The notes under the pieces are model-generated. The model ran no database searches. It was not told the origin of the DNA and was given only the letters and a program-made list of their open reading frames with translations. A DNA stretch of 64,000 nt from Porphyra umbilicalis (lineage: Eukaryota; Rhodophyta; Bangiophyceae; Bangiales; Bangiaceae): contig KV918867.1 in the NCBI GenBank assembly GCA_002049455.2, forward strand, positions 1 to 64,000, written 5' to 3'. Position 1 is the stretch's first letter. Each line of letters opens with the position of its first letter. Shown one piece after another: positions 11,785-23,301 of the stretch. A program made the translations under genes and the position numbers.

Positions 11785-13431
11785 ATGTCTACTGGTGGTA
11801 CCGGCGGCACTCGGCGAGCCAGAGACGGCAAGTTGCCATCTGGCTACCGGCCGCCGGGCGGGGAACAAGGCACTCCTGCCGCCTCCGACGCCCCAACGGA
11901 CGGTGCTCCAACTCCTCCCATCCCTGCGGATCAAGCCGCCTCTGGGCAGATGCAGGTGGTGGAGAGCCTGAAGGCGGCCGTTGAAGCACTTCAGCGACGC
12001 CTAACGGCCCAAGAACAGACTAACGAGTCTCTGGCGCGAGCCAATGACAAGTTGGTCGACGACGTCGAGGCCCTGCGCAAGGTCGACTCCCATGAGGAGG
12101 AACGCCGTGTGGCTACGTCTCGCCGCCAGTCGGGCGACAAGACCAAGGACGTCAAGAAGACGAGCAAGGTGATTAAGGACAAGTCCGTCCGCAAGGCCGC
12201 TTCGGCTAACGCCGCGCTTTCCTCATCTTTCGACGATTCCGCTTCTGGGTCAAGCCCGACGTCGTCAGACGACGACAACCCCAACGCGACGGACACGTCC
12301 TCTTCGGACGATGGCCACGGGCCCCCACACGCGCCGTCGCCCCCAAGTGGGTCCTCGCCGAGCGAAAGCTCGAGTGAGTCGGACGCGGCCGCGCGCAAGC
12401 GCCCGACGACCCCAACCAAACGGAAGGAGCGACTTGAAAAAGCCGATAGGATCAAGGTGATCCGCCCGGCTAATAGCCGCTTCAAGACACTCCTGGACTA
12501 CAGGACGTACTTCCTGATCCGCCGTCAACTGACGTATACGCCTAAAGAGGCACAGCGGACGCACCGTCTCAACAGACGTTTGGATGGAGCGTTCCATGGG
12601 CAACAGCCATTCACAGGAGCCCTGCCCTTGGGCATCTTCACGTTCTTTACGACCTTTCGCCGCGCGTGCGACGCGGCTGGGCTGACGCACGGTCAAGAAC
12701 TTCCGCTTATGGTCTTTCGACTAGCCGGCAACGCCAAGATGGCCTTCTCCGGCGCGCTTAACAGCACCCTCGGACGTATGCGTTACGCTATTCGTACCTA
12801 CGGAGATGCCGTCAACTGGCTTCTTTCTAAGTATGCGACCCACGCAACTATGGCTAACGCCTATCAAGACATCATTACGATGAAACAACAAGACAACGAG
12901 GCGCTCACAGCCTTTGGTCATCGCGTGGAAACGCAATGCGACCTCCTGAACGGTTTGTTCGACATCCAAGACGTTAAGGACGTCTTCGTCACTGGTCTCT
13001 CGGACCTTGTGCAAGCGCACGTCCGGGTACTGAACGACCAGTTCCCCGACCGAACCCTGTCCGAGACGGTCGCCACCGCCCAGATGTACTGGGACGGCAC
13101 CAACAAGTTGCGTTTGCAACTCAAGATTACCCGCCCAACGGCGATCAAAGTCGCTTACGCGACACAAGACCAGCGGACGACGACGGAACGACCGTTCACA
13201 CCGGTTCGCACCCCGCCGCCCTCTCGGGCCGCCGTCCCTCAAGCCAATCGGGCTGACATCTGTTACAACTGTAACAAGCCGGGGCACTTCGCCGCACAGT
13301 GTGCCGAGCCGTATCGCCTCCGCGAGCGTCGGCAACCGCCTATCGGCGTTCATGCCCTTGCCGACGGTAACGTCGAGGAAGACGAGGTCGAGCATCCGGC
13401 CGACGCCGTGGACGACTCGAGAAACGTCTAG
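11785..13431 (+). CDS. Gag polyprotein of G1
   Basis: This 548-residue capsid/nucleocapsid protein starts at the ATG at 11785, 229 bp after the LTR. The first 230 residues are Ser/Asp/Lys-rich with a likely coiled coil (LKAAVEALQRRLTAQEQTNE). A retrotransposon gag domain follows at about residues 235-450, and a CCHC zinc knuckle (CYNCNKPGHFAAQC) lies near residues 493-506. It ends at a TAG at 13429-13431. Pol is in a different frame that is open from 13371, overlapping the last 61 bases of gag. Pol expression by a minus-one frameshift is possible, but no classical slippery heptamer is evident. Confidence 0.93.
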   Translation: MSTGGTGGTRRARDGKLPSGYRPPGGEQGTPAASDAPTDGAPTPPIPADQAASGQMQVVESLKAAVEALQRRLTAQEQTNESLARANDKLVDDVEALRKVDSHEEERRVATSRRQSGDKTKDVKKTSKVIKDKSVRKAASANAALSSSFDDSASGSSPTSSDDDNPNATDTSSSDDGHGPPHAPSPPSGSSPSESSSESDAAARKRPTTPTKRKERLEKADRIKVIRPANSRFKTLLDYRTYFLIRRQLTYTPKEAQRTHRLNRRLDGAFHGQQPFTGALPLGIFTFFTTFRRACDAAGLTHGQELPLMVFRLAGNAKMAFSGALNSTLGRMRYAIRTYGDAVNWLLSKYATHATMANAYQDIITMKQQDNEALTAFGHRVETQCDLLNGLFDIQDVKDVFVTGLSDLVQAHVRVLNDQFPDRTLSETVATAQMYWDGTNKLRLQLKITRPTAIKVAYATQDQRTTTERPFTPVRTPPPSRAAVPQANRADICYNCNKPGHFAAQCAEPYRLRERRQPPIGVHALADGNVEEDEVEHPADAVDDSRNV

Positions 13432-13436
13432 GCCGG

Positions 13437-16400
13437 GTGCCCGACTTGGGGTTGCCCGGCGGAACGCGAAAGCGTACGGTGACAAGACTCTTACGTCGTG
13501 CCCTTCGGAAATATGAGATCGCAGCCACGTTAGGCCGATGCCTGCGCGTAATGCGAAGTTGCTGCCCTGTCTTAGACACGGGCGCCGGGGTGAACATAGT
13601 GCGAACTAGTGTTCTCCCTTCGAACTGGATGGCTTACGCCGAAGAGTTGACTACGCTTCCGCGCATCCGAGATGCAAACAACAATCGTCTTGTGACGAAG
13701 TATGCCATACATCTGTATGTAGACACCGGAGGTGTGCGTCTATTTGACCGATTCCTCGTTGCCGACAACTTGTCAGTCCCGTGCATTCCTGGCACCGAGG
13801 TCATTGAACAAAACATCGAGGGCATTCTGCCGCGCTTGCGCAAGATCGTCTGGCAAGAGCACGTGCGATGCACGGAAGAGCAACCTCGGCCAACGCCGAT
13901 CTTAGCTTGTCTTAACGACAGCGCGCGGGACCGCCACTGGCAATATAAACCCGCTCGGGTTCGAGCCTGCAAACAGGTGCGTGTCAACGGACACAAGGAG
14001 GAGTGGATCATGGCCACGTGCGACACGCCTGGTATGGTTACCATCACACCGAACATTCGGTTGTGCCGACACAAGTCCATGGCAGTCGCCCGCGGCATCG
14101 CCATCGTCAAACCGGACGAACCATTCCTGGTCAAGTTATGCAACTTCGGCAAGGACCAAGTCATTGTTCGAAAGAACTCTACCTTGGGGTTTGCAGAACC
14201 CTACCAAGGGCCGATTCTTTCCGCCGTCTTAGATGACAACACCCCGAAGGGTGGAACCGATAACTCATCGGACGACGCGAGTCGTGACCCACTCGAGGAC
14301 CTCGACCTCAGTGAGGCCCCCGAGTACCTGCACAAGCAGATTCGAGACATGCTGAAGACGCATTCGTCTATGTGGGATGGAACCCTTGGCGTCATCCGTG
14401 CTACGGAGCACGCCATCGTCACTCCTCCCGACGCTCTGCCCATACGGGCCCAACCCTACCGGACCAGGCCGTTCAAACGGCAGATCATCGCTGATCAGAT
14501 CAACAAGATGTTGAAGCTCAACGTCATTGCCCCTAGCCATAGTGCTTGGGCAAGCCCCGTGGTAATTGTACCAAAGAAGAACGGCAAAGCCCGGTTCTGT
14601 GTCGACTATCGTCGGTTAAACAACATCACCAAGAAGGATGCTTATCCATTGCCTCGGATGGAGGATTGCCTCGACTTCTTGGGAGATGCCCAGGTGTTCA
14701 CGTCCCTCGACTGCACCGCGGGGTACTGGCAAGTACCCTTACGCAAGGACGACCAAGAGAAGACGGCGTTCACGACGCACTGTGGTATATACCACTGGTT
14801 ATCCATGCCGTTCGGCTTGACAAACGCGCCCGCTACCTTTCAGCGCGCATTGGATATTATCCTCTCGGGTTTGAAATGGCAGATATGCCTTGTCTACTTA
14901 GACGATGTCATCATCTTCTCCGCAAACGCGGAACAACACGTCAAAGACGTTGACACGGTTCTTCACGGTCCCCGAGAAGCCGGAGTCACCCTCAACTTGG
15001 AAAAGTGCACGTGGTTCTCCGATGAGGTCGAGTACCTAGGACACATTGTCCGCCCCGGGCAACTGCACGTGCACAACAAGAACGTGGATGCTCTGAAGCA
15101 TGCCAAGTTCCCAACCACAAAGACCCAGCTGAAAAGCTTCTTGGGCATGTGCAACGTCTATCGACGGTTTGTCAAAGACTTTGCCAAACGAGCAAAGCCC
15201 CTGAACGCCCTGACTAGGGCCGAGATCCCACCGGATTTACCACCAGCGACGGACGTGGCTATCGACGCCTTCGAGGACCTCCGCAACGCACTGTTATGCC
15301 CACCGGTACTTGCCTTGCCGAAGGCCAATCGGAAACTCGTCGTTGACGTGGACGCATGCGCCGACCAAGTTGGTTGTACCCTCCTCCAAGAGGAGCCGGG
15401 CGAACTGCTTCACCCTGTCGGGTATTGGAGCCGAGGACTCACTGCTGCAGAGCAAAACTACTCCACCACGGAGCGAGAATGCCTCGGCGTCGTGTGGGCT
15501 GTCCTGAAGTTGAGGCACTTCCTCGACGGACAACGGTTCCTCATCCGAACGGATCACCAAGCACTTAGCTGGATCTACAACACGACCGACTCAAGCGGAC
15601 GCTTGATGCGATGGCGACTTCGCCTCTCCGAATACACATTCGATATGGTTTATAAACCAGGTGCATCGCACCACTTGCCCGACTTCCTGTCGCGCGCCTC
15701 TACGGTGGCGCCGCCAGAAGATATCCACGATGATATACCTTGTCTGGCGTTGGCCGAGACGGCCAACGGCTTAAGAACGGGGAGGTACACGGGTACCGAC
15801 ACACCGGAACCGGTGGAGTTCGACGATGTTGTCGAAGCACAACAAACAGACGACTTTGGCGTCGAGATGTCCACTCGCGTGGAGCGCGGAACGGCCAAGG
15901 CCTTCTTCCGCGATGAGCACCACGCTCTGTACCGCCGTGCGCCTCACGGCAATCAACTGGATATTCCGAAGTCGCTACGCGAACGCGTGTTGACCCTCGA
16001 GCACCACGCAACCGTGGCCGCCCATCCTGGTATGAACCGGATGTACTACACAATGCGTAAGGCATACTACTGGCCTTCAATGGTGACGGATATTCATTCG
16101 ACCATCACCAAATGCACAACGTGTGCGCAAAACCGCCTCGCCTTGCGGCGACACACCACGCCCCTGACCCTGTTCCAGGCTACCCAGCCCCTCACGGAGC
16201 TATCCGTTGACATCTTTGGGCCCATCCCGGCCCCCAAGAAGGGCAACCGCTTCATCTTGGTTATCACCGACCGCTTCGCCAAGCTCACCAAGTGCGTCGC
16301 CTTGCGGCGAATCACGGCTATGTCAGTGGCGTCAGCCATCATCGACGCGTGGGTGTCAGCCTACGGGCCACCGGACCGGATCCTATCGGACCAAGGGCCC

Positions 16401-17888
16401 CAGTTCATGTCGAACTTCTTCATCGCTGTGATGAAAATGCTTGGCATTGAAACGGTTCGCACCACGGCGTATCATCCCCAAACCAATGGGCAAGTTGAAC
16501 GGTACAACCGTACCATGGCTACGCAGCTGCGACACTACGTCGCCGACGACCCATCACGATGGGATGAGCTACTCCCAGTAATCACCATGGCGTATAATAG
16601 CCAACCACATCGGTCGACGGGCATCGCCCCATTTGAGCTTGTTATCCCAAGGCGGATTCCCAATCTCACGGTTCGCAACTTGCCCCCGGGCACTCCGCTT
16701 ACCAATAAGGGAACGCTCAAGGATGGGTCACCCCTAGCTCGCAAGCGCGAGTTCATGGCCCGCCTGCGCAAGCAGATCCCCATCGTGGTCGAGGCCTTGC
16801 GTAAGACGCAACAACGTTACAAACGTAACTTCGACCATCGGGTCGCAACCCGCAATGCGGACGTCAAGATCGGCGACTACGTATACACGACCAACCACGA
16901 TCGGCAAAACAAGCTGCAAAGCAAAGCCATTGGCCCCTTTGTGGTCGTCGACGCGGACGCGGACGCCTCCACGTTTGTCATTGACATTGACGGCGAGGAG
17001 AAACGCGTCAGCAGTGACCATGTCACCCCAGCTCCTCGTCCAACGACGACGGACAAGGTTGCACACCCCTTGCTAGATGGTCTAGACCATCACAAGTCAC
17101 CCCCGGCAACTGCCGATGAGTATGTGATCGACAAACTCCTAGGCTTACGCCAGACGGGTGACAGCTATAGCGCTGATGTGCGCTGGTTCGACTACGGGTC
17201 GAAAGACGACACCTGGGAACCCCTGGAGAACTTTCCCCGCAACCTGGTGGTGCGTTTCCTTCGACAGAAGAAGAAGCATGTACCGGGGTACGAGTGGCAA
17301 ACGCCAACACGACGAAGTCGCCGACAGGCCGGGCTCACAACCGTGGCCAACATCGTCATGGACTCCACGTGGATACCCACTGTCCAACATGTCCATGTTA
17401 CCGGTGACAGAGTTATCCATGCCGACGTCTCGTGGACAGAGTCAAGTACAGACGTTGCAATTAAGGAAGTAATTCCTGTTGCGTGGCTCAAGACCACTCT
17501 TCCGTCCATGACGCGCAACTTTGCGTATGATCCGCAACTTGCCTTGCGGCATTTCCCTCGGCTGAACCGTGTTTACGGTCCGTACACATATGTGTGGCCG
17601 AAGTCCGCGCAGGCGACACTGATCGGGAGCGATCCCCCTGTACCAGTGCTCCCCAACGGGCTTCTGGTACCTCCGGTGCAACACTTTGACTCAGTCCTTC
17701 GACGCTTGGTAACAACCACAGAGGAAGCAACCGTGGTAATACCACAATGGACCAACACCAGTTGGTACGCTACTGCCATACGTGCATGTTTCGAGTACGA
17801 AGTGCTTTTATCAGCAGACTCAAGGGATGCAAATCCCACACCAAGGGCCATGCTGGCATGCCACTTCCTTCATCGCTATGATGACTGA
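13437..17888 (+). CDS. Pol polyprotein of G1: protease, RT, RNase H, integrase, chromodomain
   Basis: 1483 codons are open. The frame has no ATG until 13551, and the coordinate used here starts at a GTG, so the true N-terminus is unresolved. Domains in order: aspartic protease LDTGAG (Asp at residue 47); reverse transcriptase with intact YLDD at about residue 487; RNase H (DVDACAD, TDHQALSW); integrase zinc finger (HHATVAAH...CTTC); integrase core with D925, D985 and E1021, the last pair in DD35E spacing; and a chromodomain at about 1235-1280 (VRWFDYGSKDDTWEPLENF). Gene order and chromodomain place it among the chromoviruses. About 200 further residues follow the chromodomain and have no domain I can name (see findings). 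All catalytic residues I can check are intact. Confidence 0.95.
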   Translation: MPDLGLPGGTRKRTVTRLLRRALRKYEIAATLGRCLRVMRSCCPVLDTGAGVNIVRTSVLPSNWMAYAEELTTLPRIRDANNNRLVTKYAIHLYVDTGGVRLFDRFLVADNLSVPCIPGTEVIEQNIEGILPRLRKIVWQEHVRCTEEQPRPTPILACLNDSARDRHWQYKPARVRACKQVRVNGHKEEWIMATCDTPGMVTITPNIRLCRHKSMAVARGIAIVKPDEPFLVKLCNFGKDQVIVRKNSTLGFAEPYQGPILSAVLDDNTPKGGTDNSSDDASRDPLEDLDLSEAPEYLHKQIRDMLKTHSSMWDGTLGVIRATEHAIVTPPDALPIRAQPYRTRPFKRQIIADQINKMLKLNVIAPSHSAWASPVVIVPKKNGKARFCVDYRRLNNITKKDAYPLPRMEDCLDFLGDAQVFTSLDCTAGYWQVPLRKDDQEKTAFTTHCGIYHWLSMPFGLTNAPATFQRALDIILSGLKWQICLVYLDDVIIFSANAEQHVKDVDTVLHGPREAGVTLNLEKCTWFSDEVEYLGHIVRPGQLHVHNKNVDALKHAKFPTTKTQLKSFLGMCNVYRRFVKDFAKRAKPLNALTRAEIPPDLPPATDVAIDAFEDLRNALLCPPVLALPKANRKLVVDVDACADQVGCTLLQEEPGELLHPVGYWSRGLTAAEQNYSTTERECLGVVWAVLKLRHFLDGQRFLIRTDHQALSWIYNTTDSSGRLMRWRLRLSEYTFDMVYKPGASHHLPDFLSRASTVAPPEDIHDDIPCLALAETANGLRTGRYTGTDTPEPVEFDDVVEAQQTDDFGVEMSTRVERGTAKAFFRDEHHALYRRAPHGNQLDIPKSLRERVLTLEHHATVAAHPGMNRMYYTMRKAYYWPSMVTDIHSTITKCTTCAQNRLALRRHTTPLTLFQATQPLTELSVDIFGPIPAPKKGNRFILVITDRFAKLTKCVALRRITAMSVASAIIDAWVSAYGPPDRILSDQGPQFMSNFFIAVMKMLGIETVRTTAYHPQTNGQVERYNRTMATQLRHYVADDPSRWDELLPVITMAYNSQPHRSTGIAPFELVIPRRIPNLTVRNLPPGTPLTNKGTLKDGSPLARKREFMARLRKQIPIVVEALRKTQQRYKRNFDHRVATRNADVKIGDYVYTTNHDRQNKLQSKAIGPFVVVDADADASTFVIDIDGEEKRVSSDHVTPAPRPTTTDKVAHPLLDGLDHHKSPPATADEYVIDKLLGLRQTGDSYSADVRWFDYGSKDDTWEPLENFPRNLVVRFLRQKKKHVPGYEWQTPTRRSRRQAGLTTVANIVMDSTWIPTVQHVHVTGDRVIHADVSWTESSTDVAIKEVIPVAWLKTTLPSMTRNFAYDPQLALRHFPRLNRVYGPYTYVWPKSAQATLIGSDPPVPVLPNGLLVPPVQHFDSVLRRLVTTTEEATVVIPQWTNTSWYATAIRACFEYEVLLSADSRDANPTPRAMLACHFLHRYDD

Positions 17889-19613
17889 CAGGAAACTGCG
17901 AAGTGATACGCCGAGTGTGCGCGCGAGCGCCGTTGCGGGCGCAAATGTCGTACGGACTCTGGTCAGCAATGACCGGGATCCCATCGACCACCTCGGTCGG
18001 GCCAACGTGCGCGCAGAACGAGCCGCGAGGCTGAGGCGAACATACATCTCCGGGTCGGTGGACCAAACGACATCGGGTCCGTCACCCGCAACGGCGTGAG
18101 CCACGTGCGCCGCGCCGCCGGCCGCTGCCGCCCTTGCCCGTGTTGCCGGCCCTCGACGCCCGCGCCGCAAGACGAACCGCCCGCGTCGCAGGCCAATGCA
18201 GGCCCTCGACGCCCGCGCCGCAAGGCAAATCGCCCGCGTCGCCGGCCGTTGCCGCCCTTGCCTGCGCCGCTAGGCAAATCGCCCGCGTCGCCGGCCGTTG
18301 CCGCTCTTGCCTGCGCCACAAGGCAAATCGCCCGCGTCGCCGGCCGTTGCCGCCCTTGTCTGCGCCACAAGGCAAATCGCCCGCGTCGCCGGCCGTTGCC
18401 GCCCTTGCCTGCGCCGCAAGGCAAATCGCCCGCGTCGCCGGCCGTTGCCACCCTTGCCTGCGCCGCGAGGCGAACCGCCCGCGTTGCAGGCCAATGCCGC
18501 TGTTGCCCGCGCTGCCGGCCCTAGACGCCCGCGCCGCAAAGCGAATCGCCCGCGCCGCCGGCTGTTCTCACCGTCGCCGCAAGGCAAAAACCGCCCGCGC
18601 CGTAAGGCAAATCACCGGCGCCGCCGCGCTTGGCCAACGAACATGCCGCCCGCACAGCCGGGCGTGCCACCCGTGCCGCCGCCGCGCTTGGCCACCGGGC
18701 GCGCCGCCCGCACCGCCGGACTTGCCGCCCTTGCCGCCCTTGTGCCTTGCGGCAGGGCGCGCCACCCGCGTTTCCAACCTCGCCGCCCTTGCCGACCTTG
18801 CCTTCCTTGCGCCTTGCTGCCCTTGCCGACCTTGCCTTCCTTGCGTTTTGCCGCCCTTGCCGCCGTCGCCGCCGGGCTTGCCGCCCTTGCCGCCGTCGCC
18901 GCCGGGCTTGCCGCGCTTGCCGCCGTGCGCGCCGCCCCCCCCACCCAGCGCAAACCCACACTCACCGGGCCCACCACCTCGCGGTGTGCCACCTTGCGGC
19001 GGCGCACCCCTACTCAACCTTGCCGTTAGAGCTCAACCTGTGCGCGAGCACGATGACACGGGATGGCCCCGTGCCGACAACCGCAGACCCGTACAAGAAA
19101 CGGTGGTCACCGGCCGCAGGGTACGCACCCTTCCCCCCCCCCCCCCTTCCCCTCGGCAACAAGCACCCGCGTCCCGGCTTTCGCCTTCTCGCCGGGGTAG
19201 TCAAACCCCGAAGAAGCTGGCGCCACACGGCACCGACGATGGTCACCCCAGCACGTGCTGCTCGACGCGCCGCCGCGAACAAGGGTCTTAACCATGGCAC
19301 CCGCGCCCGCCTCCGCACCAACGTACCCACACGCGTGGAACCGCCCGCGCCGGCACGCCTACGCGTAAGCGTCGAGCTGACCCGCAGATCAACCTGCCCG
19401 CCACGCACGCACGCGCGTGCGTGATTGGACGGTCGCGGCCGACGCCGGCGAACCGCCACCTCCCCCCAATCGGGACTGAGCGGCGCGCCCCTTCGCGACT
19501 TCCGCCGCCCGGGCAGTTACACCCGCGCGGGCCCGTAAGAGTCCGCGATTGCCCAATCGGGTTCCACCATTCCCGGATCTCACCGGGACGGTTCGAATCT
19601 CGCGTTCGAGGTA
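17889..19613 (+). other. long 3' non-coding region of G1
   Basis: 1.7 kb separates pol from the 3' LTR. It is GC-rich and open in most frames, but no domain is recognisable. It contains the 49-bp array (18170-18520) and, at about 18720-18920, a second set of degenerate CCGCCCTTGCCG-type repeats. No clear polypurine tract precedes the 3' LTR: the bases just before it are TTCGAGGTA. Confidence 0.6.
18170..18520. repeat. 49-bp minisatellite inside G1
   Basis: AGGC(A/G)AA(T/C)CGCCCGCG recurs at 18223, 18272, 18321, 18370, 18419 and 18468, exactly 49 bp apart, with a diverged copy at each end. The unit length is not a multiple of three, so the repeat does not encode a periodic peptide. Confidence 0.92.
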
Positions 19614-20006
19614 TGTAGCATATCTCTGCTCCTAATTGGCAATTGGCCACGAGTAGCCCCCTTGACTGGCCGAATCCACGGATTTGTGTGACTCGGCTTG
19701 TGGCACGCCCTTTGGGGGGTTACTTCCGCATTGTTTATTTTTTATTGCTTGTTTGCTTGCCTGTCTTATCTGTCTGCCGGCACTCATTACGATCGCTTGA
19801 TCGGATGGTCGATCGACCAGTGCCGCTGTTTGTATTAAACCACCGTGGGTCCGGGGTCGCCGTCGTGGGCGCCACCCGGCTCTTCATCGGATGCCCTTCA
19901 ACAAAAGGTCTTCTTCCTCGCCGCGACGGCGATAGAACTCGCTTTATTGCTTGGCTACGGTCGGTCTCAGTACACTGGTAATTGAACTAACGTTATTAAT
20001 ACCACA
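19614..20006 (+). repeat. 3' LTR of element G1
   Basis: 393 bp, same length and ends as 11163-11555. Differences cluster near the 5' end, with single changes elsewhere. Confidence 0.92.
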
Positions 20007-23000
20007 ATGCGAGCACGTCGACGGCATGGGCGACGTGGAGGCGCTGCAGCGAGGACGATCGTTGGTGGCCAGACGGCGGTGGCCCGCCCACCGACCGGCA
20101 CACATCTCCGCGGCATAGCTCAGCTCAGAGAGCGCGACCAAGTATGACAGTGAAATAGGTACGGATTGTATGCGCCAAGACTAAACTTAATTACAAAGAC
20201 GTCCCATTTTCCCCTTCCAACGCCTGCTTGCGGTGGAGGCCGTCGTTCTCTCAGTACAGCCGCACTACCCCTCTTGCAAGCTCAGTCGCCACTGCTACAT
20301 AGCTCAGCGACCAGGTGTCTATCCCTGGTGGTCTTGGCGCCGTCGTACATGGGGATGGACTGTAGCATGACAGTAACGCTTTTCCACCGTTCCTGCCCCT
20401 CCTCTGCCGCCAGGTGCAGTCGTAACCCTTCTTGACGCCCCCGCGTTCCATGGCAAGTGAGCACCGGCGCCCATCGCTGTTGATGCACCCACCAACGATG
20501 GGGGCGTTGGCAGTGATTGACTGCCCCCCAGAATGACAGCCACCCTTGTGCTCGCACAAGAAACAGCTTCAAATTCCCAGCAGTCACATGCCCGCATAGT
20601 TTTCCATACCTGACGCGCCTCGACCTACTTGTCACCGTGACGTCGTACAAGATGCGACCCGCGTGTCGCTGCAGATCTGCAGAGCGCCACTGTCAGGTCA
20701 AAAGAGCACACGTAGACGGCATCCAGCAGACTGTGTCATGAGAGATGGTGTGGTATCTGACACGCTTTGTGTACAGTTTCCGACATGACAAGGCCGTAAG
20801 ACCGTCAGACCCTCGCTTGCGGGATAACGGAGTTCCCGATGTCTACGCTCGCACCTGATGGGGGCGCCATTCCAGCTGGCCCGCTGGAGGCCGACTGATT
20901 GCCTGAACATCTGTCACATCGGACCCCGGCTGTGAGACACGGCGAGAAAGCTCAGCCTTGCAGCTTCCGACTGCCACCACAGCCACCGCCTTTCCCTTGC
21001 ACACATCCCTATGCAGCGCACAAGCGGCTGTCACTTTGGTGCCCTCCTGGCCATTGATCTTCCTCGCGGACAGTGATGACGGCAGTCCATGACAGATTCG
21101 GCCGCCATCCTGCGACCTCTCCAGTGGATCCCACTACTGCCGCACCCGACGCTGCGTCCGAGAAACGCGCGGACGCGGCCGCAGCGGCGTGGCATCGGCA
21201 GGCCAGTGCACAACTCCCACCTCCCCGCTCCCACTAAGCCACATACAGCTCTAGGAGCGGGCAGGCCGAGCGACAGAGTGGCACCACAGCGGAACGATGC
21301 TCGCCGAGGCTATCAAAAGAAGAAGCGGATTCCCGCGAGGCCAAGAGCGTGGGAGACGGGGACGACGATGTGGAGCAGGCGCGGAGCGCCGGTGCGAGCG
21401 GAGGGGGCGGACAGCTGCAGCAGCGACAACGACGCGATGCGGGGATGACAATGCAGCAGTGTGGGTGTCAGGAAACGGCGCGACGCTTGGCGTGTCCGCC
21501 CAATGGATGGTCCTCAAAGTTCCTGAGATACGTTCCTGTCCTTCTGTGGCCATGAGTTCCTGATCATTTTTTCACTACACACGTGCTGGCGGCGGATCGA
21601 GCCGTCTCGTGCCGATAGGTTCCAGAAGATCTGGAGAGCAACGCGGATGCTTTGACCTCCAGGCGACCTCACTCGTGAGAGGAGGGACAGTGAAAAACGA
21701 TGCCGGACGCCGCCAGATTGCCGCTTGTGACCGGCCCGTGCTCGAGCTGCCCCAATCGCCTCTGCAACCGGAGGCGGATCGAGCACGGTGGAGGGCACGT
21801 CCTCAGTGCAGCCCTTCCGCGCACGATCCACTGGCTGGTAGAGTTATCGGGGCGTCTTATCAGCGGTGGCCGTCTGGTGTCAACGCGGGCTCTTTTGGTG
21901 GGCATGGAGGGGGTAAACGTTGGCGCCCGCTGCGTGGGCCATTGATTGTTGAGAGACCAGGACTGGGAGATAGCGTCACTGCACGATGCCCATGTCCTGT
22001 GAGGGCCCCATGACGCCCCGGATGTGTGGCCACGACGGTGCAAGGGGAACTTGTCACCCTCTCCTGGGCGGAAAATCTGTCAGGCGGTGGCGTAGTGCGA
22101 CAGGGAAGGCGGTAGTACAGTGTGCCGCGCGCCCCATACACGCCTTCCCCGCCACCACGGCCGAAAACCCGCCGCGGCTGGCAGACAGTCTCTGTCTGGC
22201 TCACCCCCGGGTGGGGATCCATCAATGGTCCCCTCTAACAGACTGCGATGCGCCTACCTGTCGCCACCGCCGTAACGGGTGTTGGCCGCGCCGACGACGG
22301 ACTTCGGCTCCGCCAGTGCCGTGGGTAGGCCACGCCACCACCAGTCTGCCACGACGCCCAAAATGCCAAGAGGCCCCGCGGGCTTGTCTGGAGTCACGTG
22401 ACCCAGCCACTGGCACCCGACCCGAACCGCTGCTGTGACCGCCCAGAGTCGGTGGCCACGAGCACCATCCCCAGGTTCCGACGACTGAGTCTTGCTTCAT
22501 GCGGAGGACGCAGAGGATGGTGGAAGCCTCGCACAACGCTACGGCGGTGTTGGAGAGAAGCGCCGGTTTTCTAGTGGAGGGGAGGGCGACAGAGACGGCT
22601 ACGGCGGTGCGGGTGCCGACGGCGGCGGCCGCCGCGGTGAGAGTGTATGGCTGGAGATGCAAGGGGAGATACGCACACCGGCCGGCCGCGCCCGTCGCAG
22701 CTGCGGTTGCGGAGTTCATGGCCCCCGCCGAGAGGGCGGGCTGGGAGGGCGCTGCCATGATCCCTCGCTTGGGTCGCCGCGGGCTTGGTGTTCGGCGGCA
22801 GCGGGTCGGGCGGCGGGGGGCGATATTGGCTGCAGGGGGAGGTGCGCCCTGTCAGTGCCTCGAGGGGGGGTGCGCCATGCGGTCGTCCCGCGCAAAGGTG
22901 GCGTCGGCTTAAACCCCTTCAGGAATCCTTCTAGTGGAGGAAGCCCCGTCACGCGCCACCTGAGGACAGAGAAAAACATAGACAATACGTGTTATGCTCC

Positions 23001-23301
23001 GTTGTAGTAGAGCTCCAGTTTCCACAATGCCCTATCCAACCGCCCCCCGTTCCGCCACAGCTTCATTCTTTTATGTGTTGTAGCACCAAGCGGATGGCAA
23101 TTAGACGTCATGTAAGGCACAGTTAAAATTGAAGAACACCTGCACACGACAGAGACGAGGTTGTGAACGAAGCTACTGCTACACACACAGGAACAGACTG
23201 ACAAAAAGAAGGGCACACTAAGCACGAAGAAAAGAGGACTAAGCAGGAAGAATCAGGTCGCGGTCCCACACGATGAAGTTTCCGATGGCGTCCCCCAGCA
23301 C
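20007..23301. other. gene-poor region between G1 and the Ala-rich minus-strand gene
   Basis: No ORF of supported coding character was found. A minus-strand ATG at 22758 opens a frame rich in Ala/Thr (about 90 residues, roughly 22490-22758) that could be a first exon or transit-peptide-like start. Nothing downstream confirms it. An A-rich, lower-GC segment at 22970-23260 would fit the 3' end of the upstream minus-strand gene. No RNA gene was recognised. Confidence 0.4.

Larger units (their letters stand above)
11163..20006 (+). mobile_element. full-length Ty3/gypsy chromodomain retrotransposon (element G1)
   Basis: Two 393-bp LTRs begin TGTAGC and end ACCACA. They enclose a primer-binding site, an intact gag and an intact pol with a chromodomain. 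The bases before the element (CTGCG, 11158-11162) and after it (ATGCG, 20007-20011) differ at one of five positions, so the target duplication is imperfect. The LTRs differ at about eight sites in the stretches I compared, five of them near the 5' end, which suggests a fairly young insertion. The 1.7 kb between pol and the 3' LTR is unusually long and contains a minisatellite. With both ORFs intact, this is the most plausibly autonomous retroelement in the window. Confidence 0.93.

Noticed and set aside
18170-18520. 49-bp regular array as a CRISPR array
   Set aside because: Units are contiguous tandem copies without unique spacers, inside a eukaryotic retrotransposon.
22222-22758. 178-residue minus-strand ORF with an Ala/Thr-rich start
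   Set aside because: Only the start is plausible. The rest is composition-driven, with no domain or continuation, so it is mentioned only in the region entry.
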